Origin: Candidatus Gastranaerophilales bacterium
GTDB lineage: Bacteria > Cyanobacteriota > Vampirovibrionia > Gastranaerophilales > JANQFW01
Assembly (NCBI GenBank): GCA_028277625.1
Contig: JANQFW010000081.1
Location: 1 to 35,703, forward strand
Direction of reading: 5' to 3'
DNA length: 35,703 nt
Under the pieces are notes generated by a model. It was given only the letters and a program-made list of their open reading frames with translations, searched no databases and was not told the origin of the DNA. Below, piece by piece: positions 34,230 to 35,703 of the stretch; position 1 is the stretch's first letter; each line of letters opens with the position of its first letter. The translations under genes and the position numbers were made by a program.

Positions 34230-34634
34230 ATGAAGATGAACTTTAACCTTTCTCGTCTATTTAAAAAAGTGGAGTCTGAGCCGCAAAACTTGGACTCCAA
34301 AAGTAAAGAACAGCTTATAGAACTTTTATATGGAATGATAGAGCCCTCTGCAGAACAAAATGATGGATCGCCCACTCATCTTTCTTACGGAGTCACAGAA
34401 CAATCAACAGACCTAGAAGAGTCACAATGCCCACAATGCAAACGAAATAAAATGTTTAAAGAGATAAAACGTAATACCATACAAACAGTAGAAATAATGA
34501 GAAATATAAACTCAAAATTTCAAGATTTTTTTAGCAAAGTAAGTGATAAAAAGTTTTCTCCTTTAAATTTTAATCTTGAGCGAGTCTGCGAAAGTGACAC
34601 AAGTCAAGAGGCAAAAGAAAATTTGCATCTATAG
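34230..34634 (+). CDS. XYG-motif small protein, candidate radical SAM substrate (2)
   Basis: This 134-residue paralogue of the 32534 product keeps the same order: MKMNFNLSRLFKK, the SKSKEQLIELLYGMIEP block, a second XYG as LSYGVTEQ, then a helix ending INSKFQDFFSKV. Tyr34 and Tyr53 are again 19 residues apart, so the spacing is held although the second motif has lost the IIEP context. It gains a CPQC pair near residue 70 and a C-terminal extension of about 25 residues. GGTAAGGAT precedes the ATG. A leader related to that of the first copy lies upstream. It is probably an alternative substrate of the enzyme encoded upstream. Confidence 0.65.
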   Translation: MKMNFNLSRLFKKVESEPQNLDSKSKEQLIELLYGMIEPSAEQNDGSPTHLSYGVTEQSTDLEESQCPQCKRNKMFKEIKRNTIQTVEIMRNINSKFQDFFSKVSDKKFSPLNFNLERVCESDTSQEAKENLHL

Positions 34635-34804
34635 CCTAAGGCTTTAATAAAATAAAAGAAATTGTTTATTAATAGTGAATAAGCTGTTCATACACGCCTT
34701 CTATAGTTAGTCTATGAGCAATGTAAATACTTATAATAGACAAATATAATGGATCGCCTTATAATTTATTAGACAACGTAAAAACATAAAATCCTGTAAA
34801 AAAG

Positions 34805-35554
34805 GTGATGGGTTTCACCAAAAATATTTTAGAGACAATAAAAATGCCAAAAGTTAACAAATACGACTATAACGAGCTAATAAGCAATCAAAATAAAGAA
34901 ACCTGCGTCCTGAATAATCTTTTGCTTCAGGTAGACTGGCACGATGAGACTTTTAATAACTCAGGCTTTACAGGAGAATTTTTTGTAAAAAACAATTCAT
35001 TCTCAGACTCACAATTAGAATTGGTTAACACAACCATAAATGTAATTCCGGCTTGGCATAGGCTTATAAATTGTCAGCAGCACAAAGCTCATGACTATTG
35101 TTTGGCAAATCATACACTATCAGTAATAAATAAAATAAAAAAAGCTCAAGAATATAAATTACTAAATAATTATAATAAATTAACCGTATTATATGCGGCA
35201 CTCTTACACGATATAGCAAAAAAAGAAAACGAAGTGGATCCAGAACACCCAGCAAATGGCGCAGACAAAGCAAGCTCTCTTTTGTATAGCTTAGATTTTG
35301 ATGAAAATTTTATAAATACTGTTTATTTACTAATCAGGCATCATCAAATATTTGGATTTATGGCAATAGGCAAGCTTAAGCTTGATTACAAAAGCTTAGC
35401 AGATATTTTTAAAACACCTAACAATTTGGATTTATTAGAACTGTTATCAATAGCTGATATTAAGTCCGTAAAGCATAATGAAGCATACTTTACCAAAGAG
35501 ATTGGCACTGAGATTCATTCTATAAAATCTCAAATAAAAAAATATCTAGTTTAA
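34805..35554 (+). CDS. HD-domain phosphohydrolase-like protein
   Basis: The 249-residue protein has an HD metal site: AHDYCLANHTLSVINKI near residue 97, AALLHDIAKKENEV (the HD pair) near residue 137, HPANGADKAS near 155 and LIRHHQIFGFM near 180. This matches HD folds of the tRNA nucleotidyltransferase/GlnD type, which hydrolyse phosphomonoesters or phosphodiesters. I note GTG at 34805 (AAAAAGG upstream) as the outer start. ATG at 34844, also with a GAGA purine tract before it, is possible and would remove 13 residues. It has a non-HD N-terminal part (1-90). It follows the second XYG gene after 170 bases, so membership in that cassette is uncertain. Confidence 0.7.
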   Translation: MMGFTKNILETIKMPKVNKYDYNELISNQNKETCVLNNLLLQVDWHDETFNNSGFTGEFFVKNNSFSDSQLELVNTTINVIPAWHRLINCQQHKAHDYCLANHTLSVINKIKKAQEYKLLNNYNKLTVLYAALLHDIAKKENEVDPEHPANGADKASSLLYSLDFDENFINTVYLLIRHHQIFGFMAIGKLKLDYKSLADIFKTPNNLDLLELLSIADIKSVKHNEAYFTKEIGTEIHSIKSQIKKYLV

Positions 35555-35571
35555 TCACCAGATATTTTTTT
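35536..35571 (+). terminator. Terminator of the HD-domain gene
   Basis: AAAAAAATATCT (35536-35547) and AGATATTTTTTT (35560-35571) make a perfect but AT-only-rich 12-bp stem that spans the stop codon and ends in T7. Bases 35572-35703 hold no gene that I can support. Confidence 0.55.
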
Positions 35572-35703
35572 AAACTTTTTTAAAATCAAGAGGGTTATTT
35601 TATCTCGGAAATTCGACATTTAAAAATAAAAAAGTTAAGTGATCTCGGGTATTTTACCGATTTTTCAAATTAAACGTAGGTACTCAGTTATCTAATAATT
35701 TTA

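Overview
The window is AT-rich, densely coding DNA from a Gram-negative-type bacterium. It has flagellar rod/hook genes, a lipoprotein PstS, and an outer-membrane porin carrying an S-layer-homology (SLH) segment. SLH-porins joined to an OprO/OprP-like barrel, together with flagella and low GC, suggest a non-photosynthetic relative of cyanobacteria (Vampirovibrionia/Melainabacteria, for example Gastranaerophilales). That is an inference from gene content and has not been tested by phylogeny.

Layout. 1-93: right end of an IS5-family insertion sequence (transposase C-terminus plus terminal repeat). 308-3834: fliJ, a FliK-like hook-length gene, an FlgG/FlgF-family rod/hook gene, and a secreted TPR protein with an HEACH zincin motif. 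3927-4592: an unknown protein. 4766-6601: recQ. 6641-8607 (minus): a small membrane protein, a 35-residue membrane peptide, a zinc-ribbon protein and a polytopic membrane protein. 8787-10386: a compact PHP phosphoesterase and a ferredoxin-nitroreductase. 10503-16293: a phosphate-acquisition block, with the SLH-porin divergent from pstS-pstC-pstA-pstB-phoU. 16472-18958 (minus): an 828-residue RTX protein with five 210-bp repeats. 19240-20867: an S4-domain protein and enolase. 20938-31370 (minus): an unknown protein with a long hydrophobic core, CtpA protease, a metallo-beta-lactamase-fold protein with a TPR partner, a three-domain polysaccharide lyase, and two overlapping GT4 glycosyltransferases. 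31652-35554: a His/Asn-rich protein, then a cassette of small gene, radical SAM/SPASM enzyme, paralogous small gene and HD-domain protein.

The most interesting system is at about 32330-34634. A SPASM radical SAM protein resembling nif11-class peptide maturases lies between two paralogous small proteins. Each small protein carries two copies of an XYG motif (LYGIIEP, LYGIIEP; LYGMIEP, SYGVTEQ) exactly 19 residues apart, and each has a similar upstream leader of about 200 nt. XYG is the site used by 'spliceases' of the PlpX/PcpX type, which excise a tyramine unit from the backbone and leave an alpha-keto-beta-amino acid. I therefore propose a spliceotide-like cassette whose substrates lack a recognisable Nif11 leader and look more like small structured proteins than exported peptides.

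The phosphate genes form a coherent unit: outer-membrane entry by the porin, periplasmic capture by PstS, import by PstCAB and control by PhoU. No PhoR/PhoB pair is in the window. The RTX protein, lyase, glycosyltransferases and CtpA suggest a cell that invests in its surface and in polysaccharide-rich surroundings. No tRNA, rRNA or CRISPR array was seen.
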